From NCBI RefSeq assembly GCF_000337495.1, contig NZ_AOIS01000031.1, positions 1 to 64,000 of the forward strand: 64,000 nt of DNA, read 5' to 3'. Made by a program: the position numbers and the translations under genes. Below are positions 53,901 to 62,266 of this stretch, piece by piece (the first letter of the stretch is position 1; every line of letters starts with the position of its first letter). Source of the DNA: Haloterrigena salina JCM 13891 (GTDB lineage Archaea > Halobacteriota > Halobacteria > Halobacteriales > Natrialbaceae). Below the pieces are notes generated by a model. That model saw only the letters and a list, made by a program, of their open reading frames with translations, was not told the origin of the DNA and did not search any database.

Positions 53901-53958
53901 ACGTCTCACGCTGCGAACCGGAAAAACTCCCTTAGGAACGGCCGTCGAACGGACGATC

Positions 53959-54846
53959 ATGCTCCCGCCGATCGCGAACCGCTTCGTCGCCGGGGAGTCC
54001 CCGGCAACGGCCCTCGAGCGCGTCCGACGGCTCAACGAGCGCGGTATCGCGGGAATCGTCAACCTCCTGGGTGAGCACTACGACGACCGCGAATCCGTTC
54101 GGGCCGACGCCGCCGAGTACCGCGCGCTGGTTCGGGACATCGCCGCGTCGGACCTCGAGGCCTGCATCTCGGTCAAGCCGTCGCAACTGGGACTCGACCT
54201 CGGTGAGGTTCTCTTCCGCGAGACCGTGACGAACGTCGTCGACGCGGCCGCCGCCGAGGACGTCTTCGTCTGGATCGACATGGAGGATCACACGACGACC
54301 GACGCGACCCTCGACGCGTTCGAGGAGCTCGCTCGCGAGCACGAGGGCGGTGAGCGATCCGCTGGATCGCGATCCTCGTCGGATCACGGATCCGACGCTG
54401 GCGTCGGTGTCTGCGTGCAGGCGAACCTCAAGCGCACCCGCGAGGACGTCGAACGACTCGCGGACGTGCCGGGGAAGGTGCGGTTCGTCAAGGGCGCCTA
54501 CGACGAACCGGCCGATATCGCCTACCGCGACGGCGACCGGATCGATCGGGAGTACGAGTCGCTGCTCGAGTACGCCTTCGAGCGGTACGACGGCGGCGTC
54601 GCCGTCGGCAGCCACGACCCGGCGATGATCGAGCACGCGATCGACTGTCACGAGCGGTACGGCACCGACTTCGAGATCCAGATGCTGATGGGCGTCCGCG
54701 AGGACGCCCAGGACGACCTCGCCGCCGAGTATCCCGTCTCCCAGTACGTCCCGTACGGCAACCGGTGGAAATCGTACTTCTACCGGCGGCTGACCGAACG
54801 GACGGGGAACGTTCGGTTCGCGCTCCGCGCGGTTCTCGACCGCTAA
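53959..54846 (+). CDS. putA: Proline dehydrogenase
   Basis: A FAD-dependent TIM-barrel enzyme that oxidises proline to pyrroline-5-carboxylate. Family blocks are RFVAGESPATALERVRRLNERG, CISVKPSQLGLDLG, VFVWIDMEDHTTTDATL, VCVQANLKRTREDVERL, VRFVKGAYDEP, VGSHDPAMIEHA, FEIQMLMGVRED and VPYGNRWKSYFYRRLTER. Between REHEGG and VGVCVQANL, residues about 131-149 (GERSAGSRSSSDHGSDAG) form a Ser-rich insert not usual in the family, encoded by palindromic DNA at 54354-54394. I chose the ATG at 53959 (MLPPIANRFVAG); an open frame extends upstream but overlaps the HTH stub and lacks similarity. Confidence 0.9.
   Translation: MLPPIANRFVAGESPATALERVRRLNERGIAGIVNLLGEHYDDRESVRADAAEYRALVRDIAASDLEACISVKPSQLGLDLGEVLFRETVTNVVDAAAAEDVFVWIDMEDHTTTDATLDAFEELAREHEGGERSAGSRSSSDHGSDAGVGVCVQANLKRTREDVERLADVPGKVRFVKGAYDEPADIAYRDGDRIDREYESLLEYAFERYDGGVAVGSHDPAMIEHAIDCHERYGTDFEIQMLMGVREDAQDDLAAEYPVSQYVPYGNRWKSYFYRRLTERTGNVRFALRAVLDR
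54354..54394. repeat. Nested palindromes inserted in the proline dehydrogenase gene
   Basis: Three inverted repeats follow each other: GCGATCC-GCT-GGATCGC (54354-54370), GATCC-TCGTC-GGATC (54371-54385) and CGGATCCG (54387-54394). All are built on GATCC/GGATC. The block keeps the reading frame and adds about 18 residues in a loop between conserved strands. Confidence 0.75.
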
Positions 54847-54885
54847 AGGGAAGGGCTCATTAGCCCCTAGTGAGAGGTGCTCCAC

Positions 54886-55602
54886 ATGGCTTCGTGGAAG
54901 CGGGATTTCGCGAGCGGGCTGATCGTCCTCGGCCCGATCCTGGTCACTCTCTACGTCATCTACTGGCTCTACGGCCTCGTCGCCGGGCTGACGCCAGGGC
55001 TCATTCTCCAGCCCGAGGCGCTCAAGCCGTTTATTCCCGGCGACGGAGCGCAGGCCATCCAGACCCGCGAGCAACTCGCGCAGTTTCTCCGGGTCATCGT
55101 CGCGCTAACCGTCTTCACGATCCTCACCTTCTCCATCGGCTATCTCATGCGGACGACCGTCGGCGGACTCGTCGAACGGGTCGTCGACAACGTCGCGAAT
55201 CGCGTCCCCGTGATGCGGGTCGTCTACAACGCCTCGAAAATGGCCGCCGAGACCGCCTTCGGCGAACAGGACTCGCTGCAGAAACCGGTCAAGATCGAGA
55301 CCTGGAACGGACTTCGGATGACCGCGTTCAAGACGGGAAAGGTGACCGACGACGGCCGCGAGGTGCTCTTCTTGCCGACGTCGCCGAACATCACGACGGG
55401 GTTCGTCGTCGAGGTCGAATCCGACCGAATCACGGAACTCGACGAGGACGTCGAGGACGCACTGACGCGCGTACTCAGCGCCGGATTCGGCGACGCGAGC
55501 CGCAACCGCGGGATGGACGCCGGCGTCTCGATCGACGTCGTCGACGAGACGAACGCCGGCGCGATAGAGGACGCCGGCACCGAACGAGCTGACGACGACT
55601 GA
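54886..55602 (+). CDS. DUF502 family membrane protein
   Basis: A 238-residue protein with two N-terminal membrane helices (about residues 8-32 and 62-88) and the DUF502 signature: DFASGLIVLGPILVTLYVIYW, NRVPVMRVVYNASKM, VKIETWNGLRMTAFKTGKV and FLPTSPNITTGFVVEV. The C-terminal part is soluble and acidic. I chose the ATG at 54886 (MASWKRDFASG); a GTG three codons upstream is possible. Function of the family is not established; it is linked to the membrane in bacteria and archaea. It starts 39 bases after the proline dehydrogenase stop. Confidence 0.85.
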   Translation: MASWKRDFASGLIVLGPILVTLYVIYWLYGLVAGLTPGLILQPEALKPFIPGDGAQAIQTREQLAQFLRVIVALTVFTILTFSIGYLMRTTVGGLVERVVDNVANRVPVMRVVYNASKMAAETAFGEQDSLQKPVKIETWNGLRMTAFKTGKVTDDGREVLFLPTSPNITTGFVVEVESDRITELDEDVEDALTRVLSAGFGDASRNRGMDAGVSIDVVDETNAGAIEDAGTERADDD

Positions 55603-55697
55603 TGCGCGGCGTCGCCGTTTCGACGATCAGACGCGCGTCGACGTGACGGCCGAACGGCGGTCGGTACGATCTCGGCACGGCGCGGTTCGATCGGCGG

Positions 55698-56891
55698 TTA
55701 GACGCCCTGACTCATCAGGTGGCTGCGAAGCACATCGCCTTCCTTGTTGCCGGCGGTCGTGTTGACGATGACGACCGTCTCCGACCCGTCGAACTCGCCG
55801 CGCTCGGCCAGTTCCCACGCCCCGCTCGCCGCCGCGGCCGGGCTCGGCGCCAGCTCGAGGCCCTCGTGGGTGGCGACGCGGACGCCGGACTCGAGGATGT
55901 CCCGATCCTCGGTCGCGACCGCACCGCCGGCGGTCTCGCGGACGGCCTCGAGGACGCGCGATCCCGCCGGCGGATCGGCGATTTCGATCTCGCCGCAGAT
56001 CGTGTCGGGTCGATCGACCGATTCGTGATCGTCGCGGTCGTTCTCGAGGGCGTCGACGATCGGCGCACAGCCCGCGGCCTGTGCGGCGTACAGCGGCGGG
56101 AGCTCGTCGATGAGCCCGAGTTCGCGAAGCTCCGTCGCTCCCTTGTACGCTCCCACCAGCCCGACGCCGATGCCGGTCGGGTAACAGATCGCGTCGGGAA
56201 CCTCCCACTCGAGGGACTCGACGATCTCGAAGAGGGTCGTCTTCGCGCCCTCGTGGCGGTAGGGCGTCTCGAAGGGCTGCAGCGAGTACCAGTCGTCGTG
56301 TTCGCCCATCCCCTCCTCGTAGGCGCCGACGGCGTCGTCGAACCGGCCGCCGACGACGTTCATGTCGCCGCCGTGGACGTTGATCATCGCCTTGTTCGTG
56401 AAACTCGAGCGCGAGGGGACGTAGACGTGGGACTCGAGGTCGGCCCGGCCGGCGTAGGCCGCGGCCGCCTGGCCGCCGTTGCCCGTCGACGCGAGCGCGA
56501 CGTCGGTCGCGCCGTGCTGGGCGGCGGCCGTCGCGGCGACCGATGCCCCGCGGTCGGTCGTCGACCCCGTCGGATTTCGACTATCGTCCTTGATCAGCAC
56601 GCGTTCGACGCCGAGTTCGTCGGCCAGGTCGGGACAGTCGACCAGCGGCGTCGCCCCCTCGTTGGTCGTCACCGCCGACTCGCGGGGAAACGGGAGCAGC
56701 TCCTCGTAGCGCCACTGCGAGTCGAACGGTCGGTCCGCGAGAGTCTCGCGGTCGAGGTCGATCGCGTCGTACTCGTAGCTCGGATCGAGAAAGCCGTCGC
56801 AGTCGGGACAGCGGTGCGAGACCGCCTCGGCGTCGTAGGTAGCCCCGCAGTCGACACACTCGAGTCCGGCGAAGGCGTCGGTCGTCTCCAT
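55698..56891 (-). CDS. Threonine synthase paralogue lacking the PLP lysine
   Basis: The protein has the haloarchaeal threonine synthase layout: an N-terminal zinc ribbon (CVDCGATYD..CPDCDG), TTNEGATPLVDCPDLADELG, then the PLP-domain blocks ASTGNGGQAAAAYAGRA, YPTGIGVGLVGAYKG and TTAGNKEGDVL. In active enzymes the lysine sits in N-P-T-G-S-F-K-D-R-G. Here the block reads NPTGSTTDRG, so Thr112 replaces the PLP lysine and Thr111 the Phe (codon ACC at 56556-56558). It therefore cannot form the usual internal aldimine and is probably not a threonine synthase. It could be a regulatory or scaffold homologue, or use another amine. Length (397) is otherwise full. Confidence 0.82.
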   Translation of the reverse strand: METTDAFAGLECVDCGATYDAEAVSHRCPDCDGFLDPSYEYDAIDLDRETLADRPFDSQWRYEELLPFPRESAVTTNEGATPLVDCPDLADELGVERVLIKDDSRNPTGSTTDRGASVAATAAAQHGATDVALASTGNGGQAAAAYAGRADLESHVYVPSRSSFTNKAMINVHGGDMNVVGGRFDDAVGAYEEGMGEHDDWYSLQPFETPYRHEGAKTTLFEIVESLEWEVPDAICYPTGIGVGLVGAYKGATELRELGLIDELPPLYAAQAAGCAPIVDALENDRDDHESVDRPDTICGEIEIADPPAGSRVLEAVRETAGGAVATEDRDILESGVRVATHEGLELAPSPAAAASGAWELAERGEFDGSETVVIVNTTAGNKEGDVLRSHLMSQGV

Positions 56892-57008
56892 ACGCGAGTG
56901 TTCGCGGGATCGGACTAATGGCTGTTCATCGGTAGACGACTGTCGTTCGCCGCGGCTGACCGTCGTTTGACGGGGTACTGTATTCGACGACGGAAAAACG
57001 AATTCGGT

Positions 57009-57707
57009 TCAAATCGCCGGGCGTTCGGCCGACGGCTGCTCTCGAGTCTCCTCGAGCGAGACGGAGTGGAGCCGCTCCCAGGTCCGCCCGATGACGTAGT
57101 AGGCGCTCACGAGCGCGTAGAACGACACGACCGCTCCGAGGACGGCCCCGAGAATCGGGATCTCGGTGAGCAGCCCGGAGAGCAACGCGCCCGCGAAGAC
57201 GATCCCGACGGCCTGCAGCCAGCCGACCGCGTACGTCCCGGTCGCGAGACTCGGGCGCAGCGTACCGAACTCGAAGCCGGCGCCGAGTCGGCCCTCCGTC
57301 GCGAAGCGGGCCAGCGCGGCGGGGACGGTGTAGGCGACCGCGAGCATGGCCGCGAGCGTCAGCAGGCTCGCGATGCCGAACGCCATGGTCCCGATCGTTC
57401 CCGGGTCGCCGCCAACCGCCAGCCAGACGCCCCCCAACAGGAGGGCACCGACGACGAACGGTAGCAGGCCGTACGCGAGGAGGATCGCGACGGCTTTCGC
57501 GCCGTCGACCGTCAGCGCCCGCCAGTCGTCGAACCGCGGCGCCTCGTCGTCGCCGCGACTCGTTCGCTCGAGCACTCGGACGACGTAGCCCCAGACGAGA
57601 ACGGCGGGGAGCACCAGAACGCTCGCCAGTACGAGCAGCCCGCCGATGATCGCCGTCTTCCAGACGTCGTCGCTGTTCTTCAAGTAGGTTACCGCGGTAG
57701 TGATCAT
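57009..57707 (-). CDS. DUF4013 family membrane protein
   Basis: A 232-residue polytopic protein with about five or six helices, starting ITTAVTYLKNSDDVWKT, with YVVRVLERTSRGDDEAPRFDDWRALTVDG, FEFG...L and ALVSAYYVIGRTW. This is the haloarchaeal DUF4013 pattern, whose members are often annotated only as membrane proteins. A strong TATA-like box (CGTTTATATAGTT) lies about 60 bases upstream of the ATG at 57707. No functional link to its neighbours is visible. Confidence 0.8.
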   Translation of the reverse strand: MITTAVTYLKNSDDVWKTAIIGGLLVLASVLVLPAVLVWGYVVRVLERTSRGDDEAPRFDDWRALTVDGAKAVAILLAYGLLPFVVGALLLGGVWLAVGGDPGTIGTMAFGIASLLTLAAMLAVAYTVPAALARFATEGRLGAGFEFGTLRPSLATGTYAVGWLQAVGIVFAGALLSGLLTEIPILGAVLGAVVSFYALVSAYYVIGRTWERLHSVSLEETREQPSAERPAI

Positions 57708-57762
57708 GACTCAGCCTCGACCGACTGCCGTCTCCAGCGTGGTCGTCATAGTATACGCTTGA

Positions 57763-57775
57763 CAACTATATAAAC
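57763..57775 (-). promoter_or_regulatory. Strong TATA box for the DUF4013 gene
   Basis: CGTTTATATAGTT on the minus strand is a near-ideal archaeal TATA box about 60 bases before the ATG, predicting a leader of roughly 30 bases. Confidence 0.55.
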
Positions 57776-57990
57776 GTGCGTTAGACACGGAATTAGATAG
57801 ATCTGAGGCGTATAGCGGCGTAATAAGATTGTTAGGAGTGCGGTTCAGTCAGGAAATCAACAGCGTTTGCGAGCGACTCGTTCGCGTCTCGAGTCCAACC
57901 CGTACCATGTTAACCGGCATCGCACCGTGTCGACGGCTCGAGTCGCACCGCTAGGGAACGGACGGTTGGAAGGAGGAAAGAGAAGATCCG

Positions 57991-58167
57991 TCAGTTGTCG
58001 CCGGTCTTCGACTGCCACTCGTAGTCGCGGCGTTTGGCGGACTTGCCGAAGCCACACGACGAGCACTCCTTCTTTCTGGTGTGGTAGGACTTCTCTCCGC
58101 AGCGACGACATTTGGTGTGGGTCGTCTTGTTCTTCTTTCCTTGGCTTGGGGTTCCTGCGCCAGTCAT
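57991..58167 (-). CDS. rpl37e: 50S ribosomal protein L37e
   Basis: A 58-residue zinc-binding ribosomal protein with [34 protein letters not shown], the two CxxC pairs of L37e being CRRC and CSSC. It binds 23S rRNA in the large subunit. The ATG at 58167 overlaps the TGA of the Lsm gene by four bases, so the two are translationally coupled. This lsm-rpl37e pair is a conserved archaeal arrangement. An apparent longer frame to 58413 reads through the Lsm gene in another frame and is not real. Confidence 0.95.
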   Translation of the reverse strand: MTGAGTPSQGKKNKTTHTKCRRCGEKSYHTRKKECSSCGFGKSAKRRDYEWQSKTGDN

Positions 58168-58388
58168 GGAGTGATCGAAACGACGTTGTCGCCGCGTATA
58201 ATCGTTGTGTCTTCGACCGGCGCCTCTTCGTCGACACCGGCTTCGGGAATCGTCACGTCCTCGAGCACGAGGTTCATGTGCTGGTCGTAGCCGGCCAGAT
58301 CGCCGACGTACTCGCCGCCACTCTTGAGTCGTACCGTGACGCGTTCGCCGAGCGACGCCTCGAGGACGTCCAGCGGTCGTCCACTCAT
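58164..58388 (-). CDS. lsm: Sm-like archaeal RNA-binding protein (Lsm)
   Basis: A 74-residue Sm-fold protein with [21 protein letters not shown] as Sm1 and the Sm2 region [14 protein letters not shown], including the I-R-G-D-N-V-V motif. It forms heptameric rings that bind U-rich RNA and small RNAs. The ATG at 58388 is preceded at about 28 bases by a TATA-like box. Coupled by ATGA to rpl37e, as in Haloferax volcanii. Confidence 0.95.
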   Translation of the reverse strand: MSGRPLDVLEASLGERVTVRLKSGGEYVGDLAGYDQHMNLVLEDVTIPEAGVDEEAPVEDTTIIRGDNVVSITP

Positions 58389-58410
58389 ACGAAAGACCGC
58401 AGGTGACGGA

Positions 58411-58420
58411 CACTTAATCG
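58411..58420 (-). promoter_or_regulatory. TATA-like box for lsm-rpl37e
   Basis: CGATTAAGTG on the minus strand is centred about 28 bases upstream of the lsm ATG, implying a leaderless bicistronic transcript. Confidence 0.5.
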
Positions 58421-58470
58421 TACCGGTCCTGTGTCCACATTTCCGGCCTCGACGGAGATGCGGTCGGGAT

Positions 58471-58722
58471 TTACCGTCGCGAGACGCCACGATCGGGGTG
58501 GCTAGAAACGAGCCAGAGGGTGGCGATACCCGTTCGCAGAGCGAGGGAAGCGAATCCCGATGTCGCCACGCTCGCTCGGCGGTCGTTTCGGAGTCCGTCG
58601 AACCCTCGATCCGAGACCGCAAGCGGCATCGTATCGATCCCGTATATCACGGGTCGGCCTTGCTCGATGCGAATCGTCCCGTCTCCATCGTAGTGCTGTC
58701 GCGAATTGCCTTCGTTCCACAT
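58471..58722 (-). pseudogene. Decayed partial duplicate of the downstream membrane-protein gene
   Basis: The frame reads GTIRIEQGRPVIYGIDTMPLAVSDRGFDGLR and ends TGIATLWLVS, which aligns with FEEGEPVIHGTDTVPLIISDREFDNLR and LVSFWLVILG at the C-terminus of the gene at 58822-59618. Only that C-terminal part (strand, acidic linker and final membrane helix) is present, without the N-terminal helix or the middle domain. I read it as a remnant of a tandem duplication rather than a gene. Confidence 0.65.
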
Positions 58723-58821
58723 TCTAGAGGCGTGGCTTACTGAACGACGGATGTTATCGACACAGCTTCGACCTCAACAACAGTCGTTACATTAATCGAG
58801 TAGAATCTGTTGTGGTGAGGA

Positions 58822-59618
58822 TTACCCCAAAATAACGAGCCAAAAACTGACGAGCATCGTTATCAGAATGACGGAGACGAGTCCTGACTTGAGCATTGTC
58901 GTTCTGAGATCCTGTCGGAGGTTATCAAACTCTCGATCCGAGATAATGAGCGGGACCGTATCGGTCCCGTGGATCACCGGTTCTCCTTCTTCAAACCGAA
59001 CGTTGCCATACACAGAGATCGTTGTCCCCTCACGAATTGGCTTCACGTCGACTTGAAATTGCTTAGAGTCACTTCTGTTATTCGCTGGTTGTGGTTTATC
59101 CACATTGATTAAATCTAGGATCTCGTTGAACGATCGGGTAGTTATCGCACTTGTCAGATGGATATACGGAGACTCACTAAGCGGAATGGCGATGTTCAAA
59201 TTGAAATTCCAGCCGTCAACGGACAACTCTGACAGCCGAGTACAGTTGTCAAGGAACCATGTTGGATCGATAGTGATCGATCTACCGTTGCTGATAACAC
59301 TGAATTGCCCTGATTCGATACCGGATTCAAAGGTTACTCTGTTACCCTCTGTATTGGGATATGTGGCTCGCCATAATATAGCGCAACCGCAGAATTGGTG
59401 TCTTCAACGACTCTATCGGCTTCGTACGCAAATTCATCTACGATGACAGTTCCCCGTACCATTGTCGGCTCGCCATCGGCGAACTCGTGAGACGTAGCTG
59501 CTCCACCCCAGAAGACTGACCGAAACACGTTCGCGCTATGTATTATTCGGTTAGCAGAACGGAGAAAAAACCCACCGATAAATACGGTTCCCAAAATCCC
59601 GACCGTAATTTGAGCCAT
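58822..59618 (-). pseudogene. Two-helix membrane protein (GIDE-like layout), frameshifted
   Basis: The first part starts MAQITVGILGTVFIGGFFL with a membrane helix, then DGEPTMVRGTVIVDEFAYEA and ALYYGEPHIP. The sequence then continues in another frame as NTEGNRVTFESGIESG, DPTWFLDNCTRLSEL, GTTISVYGNVRFEEGEPVIHG and a final helix (LKSGLVSVILITMLVSFWLV). One missing base near 59353-59357 restores one frame of about 265 residues. The layout (helix, extended domain with GEPxxxxG twice, helix) resembles archaeal membrane proteins annotated as GIDE/E3-ligase-like. Its base composition is lower in GC than its neighbours, hinting at transfer. Confidence 0.65.
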
Positions 59619-59810
59619 AAATTCTGGTTGACTTTTCTACGGTGAGTGGCTTGTGATATAGTACTGTTTTCCACGCGTTAGTTTCTGGCTCGGTCATCCT
59701 CTGTCCATTGTCCCAGACTAGTGGTAGAAGGAACAATCGATCGAACTCGGAAAACGATCTACACTCGAGAGCCCGCTGACTCGAGTCCGCTGTGCGACGT
59801 CCGGCAAACA

Positions 59811-59820
59811 CTATAAGTGG
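59811..59820 (+). promoter_or_regulatory. TATA-like box for the gene at 59842
   Basis: CTATAAGTGG is centred about 27 bases before the ATG at 59842, typical of a leaderless promoter. Confidence 0.5.
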
Positions 59821-59841
59821 CTACTCGACGAAACGCTCACT

Positions 59842-60144
59842 ATGGGAGACACGAAGTTCACTCTCGTCGAGTTGCATCTGGACGGCGACACCCAGTTCGG
59901 ACCCGGATCGATCGGCAGCGCACTGCCGTTCGGCTCGAGCACCGAGTCCGAGGAGACGCCGGAGTACGAGACCGAGACCGATATCGACGAATCGGCGGAC
60001 GAGGAGTCCGGCGGTAACAAAGCTATCGGCGCCGTTATCGCACTCGTCGTCCTCGTGGCCATCGCCGCGGCCGCCAAGAAGTTCGGCGGGGACGACGAGG
60101 ACGACCTCAAGGCCGAGGAGGAGCCGGACGTCATCGTCAACTGA
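59842..60144 (+). CDS. Small single-pass membrane protein of unknown function
   Basis: A 100-residue acidic protein beginning GDTKFTLVELHLDGDTQFGP, with an acidic linker, one membrane helix (AIGAVIALVVLVAIAAAAKKF, residues about 61-81) and an acidic tail. The N-terminal block looks like a conserved beta-hairpin. I recall similar small haloarchaeal proteins but no function. The start is supported by the TATA box 27 bases upstream. Confidence 0.75.
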   Translation: MGDTKFTLVELHLDGDTQFGPGSIGSALPFGSSTESEETPEYETETDIDESADEESGGNKAIGAVIALVVLVAIAAAAKKFGGDDEDDLKAEEEPDVIVN

Positions 60145-60243
60145 GTCGACCGATCGCTGACGCCGTGACGTGTCGGGCGACCGACCCACTGTCGGACGCC
60201 GTCCGACAGAACGCTTTTGCGCTTCCTGCCCGTACTCCGCGGT

Positions 60244-61206
60244 GTGAATCTCTATCGTAGCGCCCGGGCCGTTGCCGGGGCGTCCGGTGACGATATGATC
60301 GACTGGCAGTCCGCGGCGGACGCCGCGAAGGCGGTAACCGAGCCCGGCTCCCTCGAGCTCGAGCCGGGCGAACGGGAGGCGTTCGCCCGCGACGTGCGGG
60401 AGGCTCGCGACGGCATCCGCACGGTGTCGGGCGTCGACTTCGACGTTCCCGATTCCATCGAGATTCAGAACCGTCACCACTGGATGGACGCGAACATCGC
60501 GACCTTCGAGCGCGTGATGGGGACCCTCGAGGAGCAGGTGCCGGCCGGCGCCTTCCCCGGCGTCGCCCGAACGATCAACACGGGGACGATGACCGTCCTA
60601 CTGGCCTTCCTCGGACGGAACGTCCTCGGGCAGTACGATCCCCTGCTGCTGGCGAACGACCCTGAGGAGACCCACGCGCTGTACTTCGTCCGGCCGAACA
60701 TCCTCGGTGCCGCCGAGAAACTCGACGTCGATGCCGACCGGTTCCGCCGCTGGATCGCCTTCCACGAGGTGACCCACGCCGCGGAGTTCGGCGCCGCGCC
60801 GTGGCTCTCCGACCACTTAGAGGAGCGCATGGAGGAGGGCATCGCGAAGCTCTCGGATGGTTCGCTGGACCGCGCGTCGTTCCAGGAACTCGACGCCGCG
60901 ATGACCGTCGTCGAGGGGTACGCCGAACTGCTGATGGACCACGCCTTCGACGACGAATACGCGGATCTGCGCCGGAAGCTCGACGCTCGCCGGCAGGGTC
61001 GAGGGCCGCTCCAGAAACTGTTCCGTCGCCTGCTCGGCCTCGGACTCAAGGAACGCCAATACGAGCGCGGGAAGCACTTCTTCGAGACGGTCGTCGAGAA
61101 CCGCGACCTCGAGACCGCGGCGCTCGTCTGGGAGGGCCCCGAGAACCTCCCGACTCAGGACGAACTCGACGCGCCGACGATGTGGCTCCAACGCGTCGAC
61201 CGCTGA
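60244..61206 (+). CDS. Zinc-dependent metalloprotease of the DUF2342 / F420-associated family
   Basis: The protein has FRRWIAFHEVTHAAEFGAAPWL with the HExxH zinc motif, followed by VVEGYAELLMDHAF, where the glutamate is the probable third ligand, and QYERGKHFFETVV near the end. This pattern is the DUF2342 family, often labelled zinc-dependent metalloprotease or coenzyme F420 biosynthesis-associated protein. I chose a GTG at 60244 (NLYRSARAVAGASG) because a TATA-like GCTTTTGC is about 27 bases upstream and the family starts there; a TTG at 60217 adds nine residues. Substrates are unknown. Confidence 0.82.
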   Translation: MNLYRSARAVAGASGDDMIDWQSAADAAKAVTEPGSLELEPGEREAFARDVREARDGIRTVSGVDFDVPDSIEIQNRHHWMDANIATFERVMGTLEEQVPAGAFPGVARTINTGTMTVLLAFLGRNVLGQYDPLLLANDPEETHALYFVRPNILGAAEKLDVDADRFRRWIAFHEVTHAAEFGAAPWLSDHLEERMEEGIAKLSDGSLDRASFQELDAAMTVVEGYAELLMDHAFDDEYADLRRKLDARRQGRGPLQKLFRRLLGLGLKERQYERGKHFFETVVENRDLETAALVWEGPENLPTQDELDAPTMWLQRVDR

Positions 61207-61307
61207 TAGCCAATCGCTACCGGGCCAGCGTGATTGGTGATCGCTGACCGATCGAAACTTCGTTTTCCGCTCGCTGTCCGTCGTCTCGGCTCGAGTCGTT
61301 CCGAGTC

Positions 61308-61541
61308 CTAACCGAGGATCCAGAGCAGATACCAGAGCAACGCACCGCCGGCGACGGCACCGCCGACCGTCAGCAGCCCGACGGTGAGCGGCGACGCGCC
61401 GCCGCCGAGCGCCATCGTTCCGCCGGAGAGGCCGACGAGCAGCACGAACAGGGCCTTGAGTCGGGCCGACGGCTCCGTCAGCGAACTCGAGTCCGCGGCC
61501 CGACGCCTCGGGTCGCGGTCGGGGCCGCGGCCGCGACTCAT
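61308..61541 (-). CDS. Small two-helix membrane protein
   Basis: A 77-residue protein with a basic, Arg-rich N-terminus (MSRGRGPDRDPRRRAADSS) and two membrane helices (about residues 27-47 and 52-76) with many glycines. I do not recognise the family. Its ATG overlaps the stop of the upstream gene by four bases (61538-61541), so it is translationally coupled, which supports it being real. Confidence 0.6.
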   Translation of the reverse strand: MSRGRGPDRDPRRRAADSSSLTEPSARLKALFVLLVGLSGGTMALGGGASPLTVGLLTVGGAVAGGALLWYLLWILG

Positions 61542-61993
61542 AGGTCGTCGGCCGTACTGACGTGCATCGTGGCGAATCGCCACTGTGGCACCGCTTCGTC
61601 CCCGGCCGCGTCCTGTTCGCTGTGCCCCTCCCGGACGAGCGTCCCGCTCCACCGCGTCTCGAACCGCCGGCTCGCGCCGTTCTCGGTGTCCGTCCACGCC
61701 ATCGTCACCTCGTCGGCGAACGTCGCGAACGCGTCGCGCTCCGAGACGACGAGGTTCCCGCTCTCGACGGTCCAGCCCGCGGTCGTCGCGGTCTGTTCTT
61801 GCAGCGCCTCGCGGACCGACTCGAACCCGAACAGGGCCTCGCTGATCCCGAATTTGACGGTCGACTCGTCCTCGAGGAAGTACGGCTCGAGGGGCTCGCC
61901 GCTCCGGAGTGCGTCGTAGTAGTCGTGGACGACGACCTCGGCTCCGTCAGCGTCTCCGTCGCTCATACCAGAGGTCTCGGAAGCCGCTCCCAT
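61538..61993 (-). CDS. NTF2/SnoaL-like fold protein
   Basis: A 151-residue protein with VVVHDYYDALRSGEPLEPYFLEDE, KFGISEALFGFESVREALQEQ, and later strands (GNLVVSERDAFATFADEV, RRFETRWSGTLVRE, WRFATMHVS). This helix-then-curved-sheet order is that of the NTF2-like superfamily, which includes SnoaL cyclases and ketosteroid isomerases, mostly of unknown role in haloarchaea. An ATG at 61966 is an alternative start that removes nine residues. It is coupled to the small membrane protein by ATGA. Confidence 0.75.
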   Translation of the reverse strand: MGAASETSGMSDGDADGAEVVVHDYYDALRSGEPLEPYFLEDESTVKFGISEALFGFESVREALQEQTATTAGWTVESGNLVVSERDAFATFADEVTMAWTDTENGASRRFETRWSGTLVREGHSEQDAAGDEAVPQWRFATMHVSTADDL

Positions 61994-62044
61994 AGAGTCA
62001 CCGGATGCAGTCGCAGGCGCGTTTGGGGATCGAGTTAGGAACTG

Positions 62045-62209
62045 CTCGTCAAGCGACGAGAGCGCTGCGTGAGCGTTCGCGAACGAAGTGAGCGATTACC
62101 CGCCGGAGCGGGGCAACGCCCCGCGGAGGCGGCCTTTTTCATCGAAGTTTTTGGGCCAGCGCGGGACCGGAGGTCCCGCGAGCCGTGCGAACGGGCGCTT
62201 CGCGCCCGT
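62045..62209. repeat. Array of short perfect inverted repeats
   Basis: Perfect stem-loops follow each other: CTCGTC-AAGC-GACGAG (62045-62060), CGTTCGCGAACG (62074-62085), GCGGGGC-AAC-GCCCCGC (62108-62124), GCGGGACC-GGA-GGTCCCGC (62161-62179) and ACGGGCGC-TTC-GCGCCCGT (62191-62209). The last three have three-base loops. A T-run follows the third (62135-62139). They lie between two minus-strand genes, in a 273-base gap. Confidence 0.75.
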
Positions 62210-62266
62210 GAGCAGACGAGTGGTGAGTGAGTGCAGCGAACGAACCCGAAGCGGAAAAAGTTCGGT

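Noticed and set aside
57991-58413. 140-codon frame covering L37e with an upstream extension
   Set aside because: The first 82 codons overlap the Lsm gene in another frame. The L37e start at 58167 is fixed by family length and ATGA coupling.
59551-59811. 86-codon minus-strand frame upstream of the frameshifted membrane protein
   Set aside because: It overlaps the N-terminus of that gene in another frame and has no recognisable domain.
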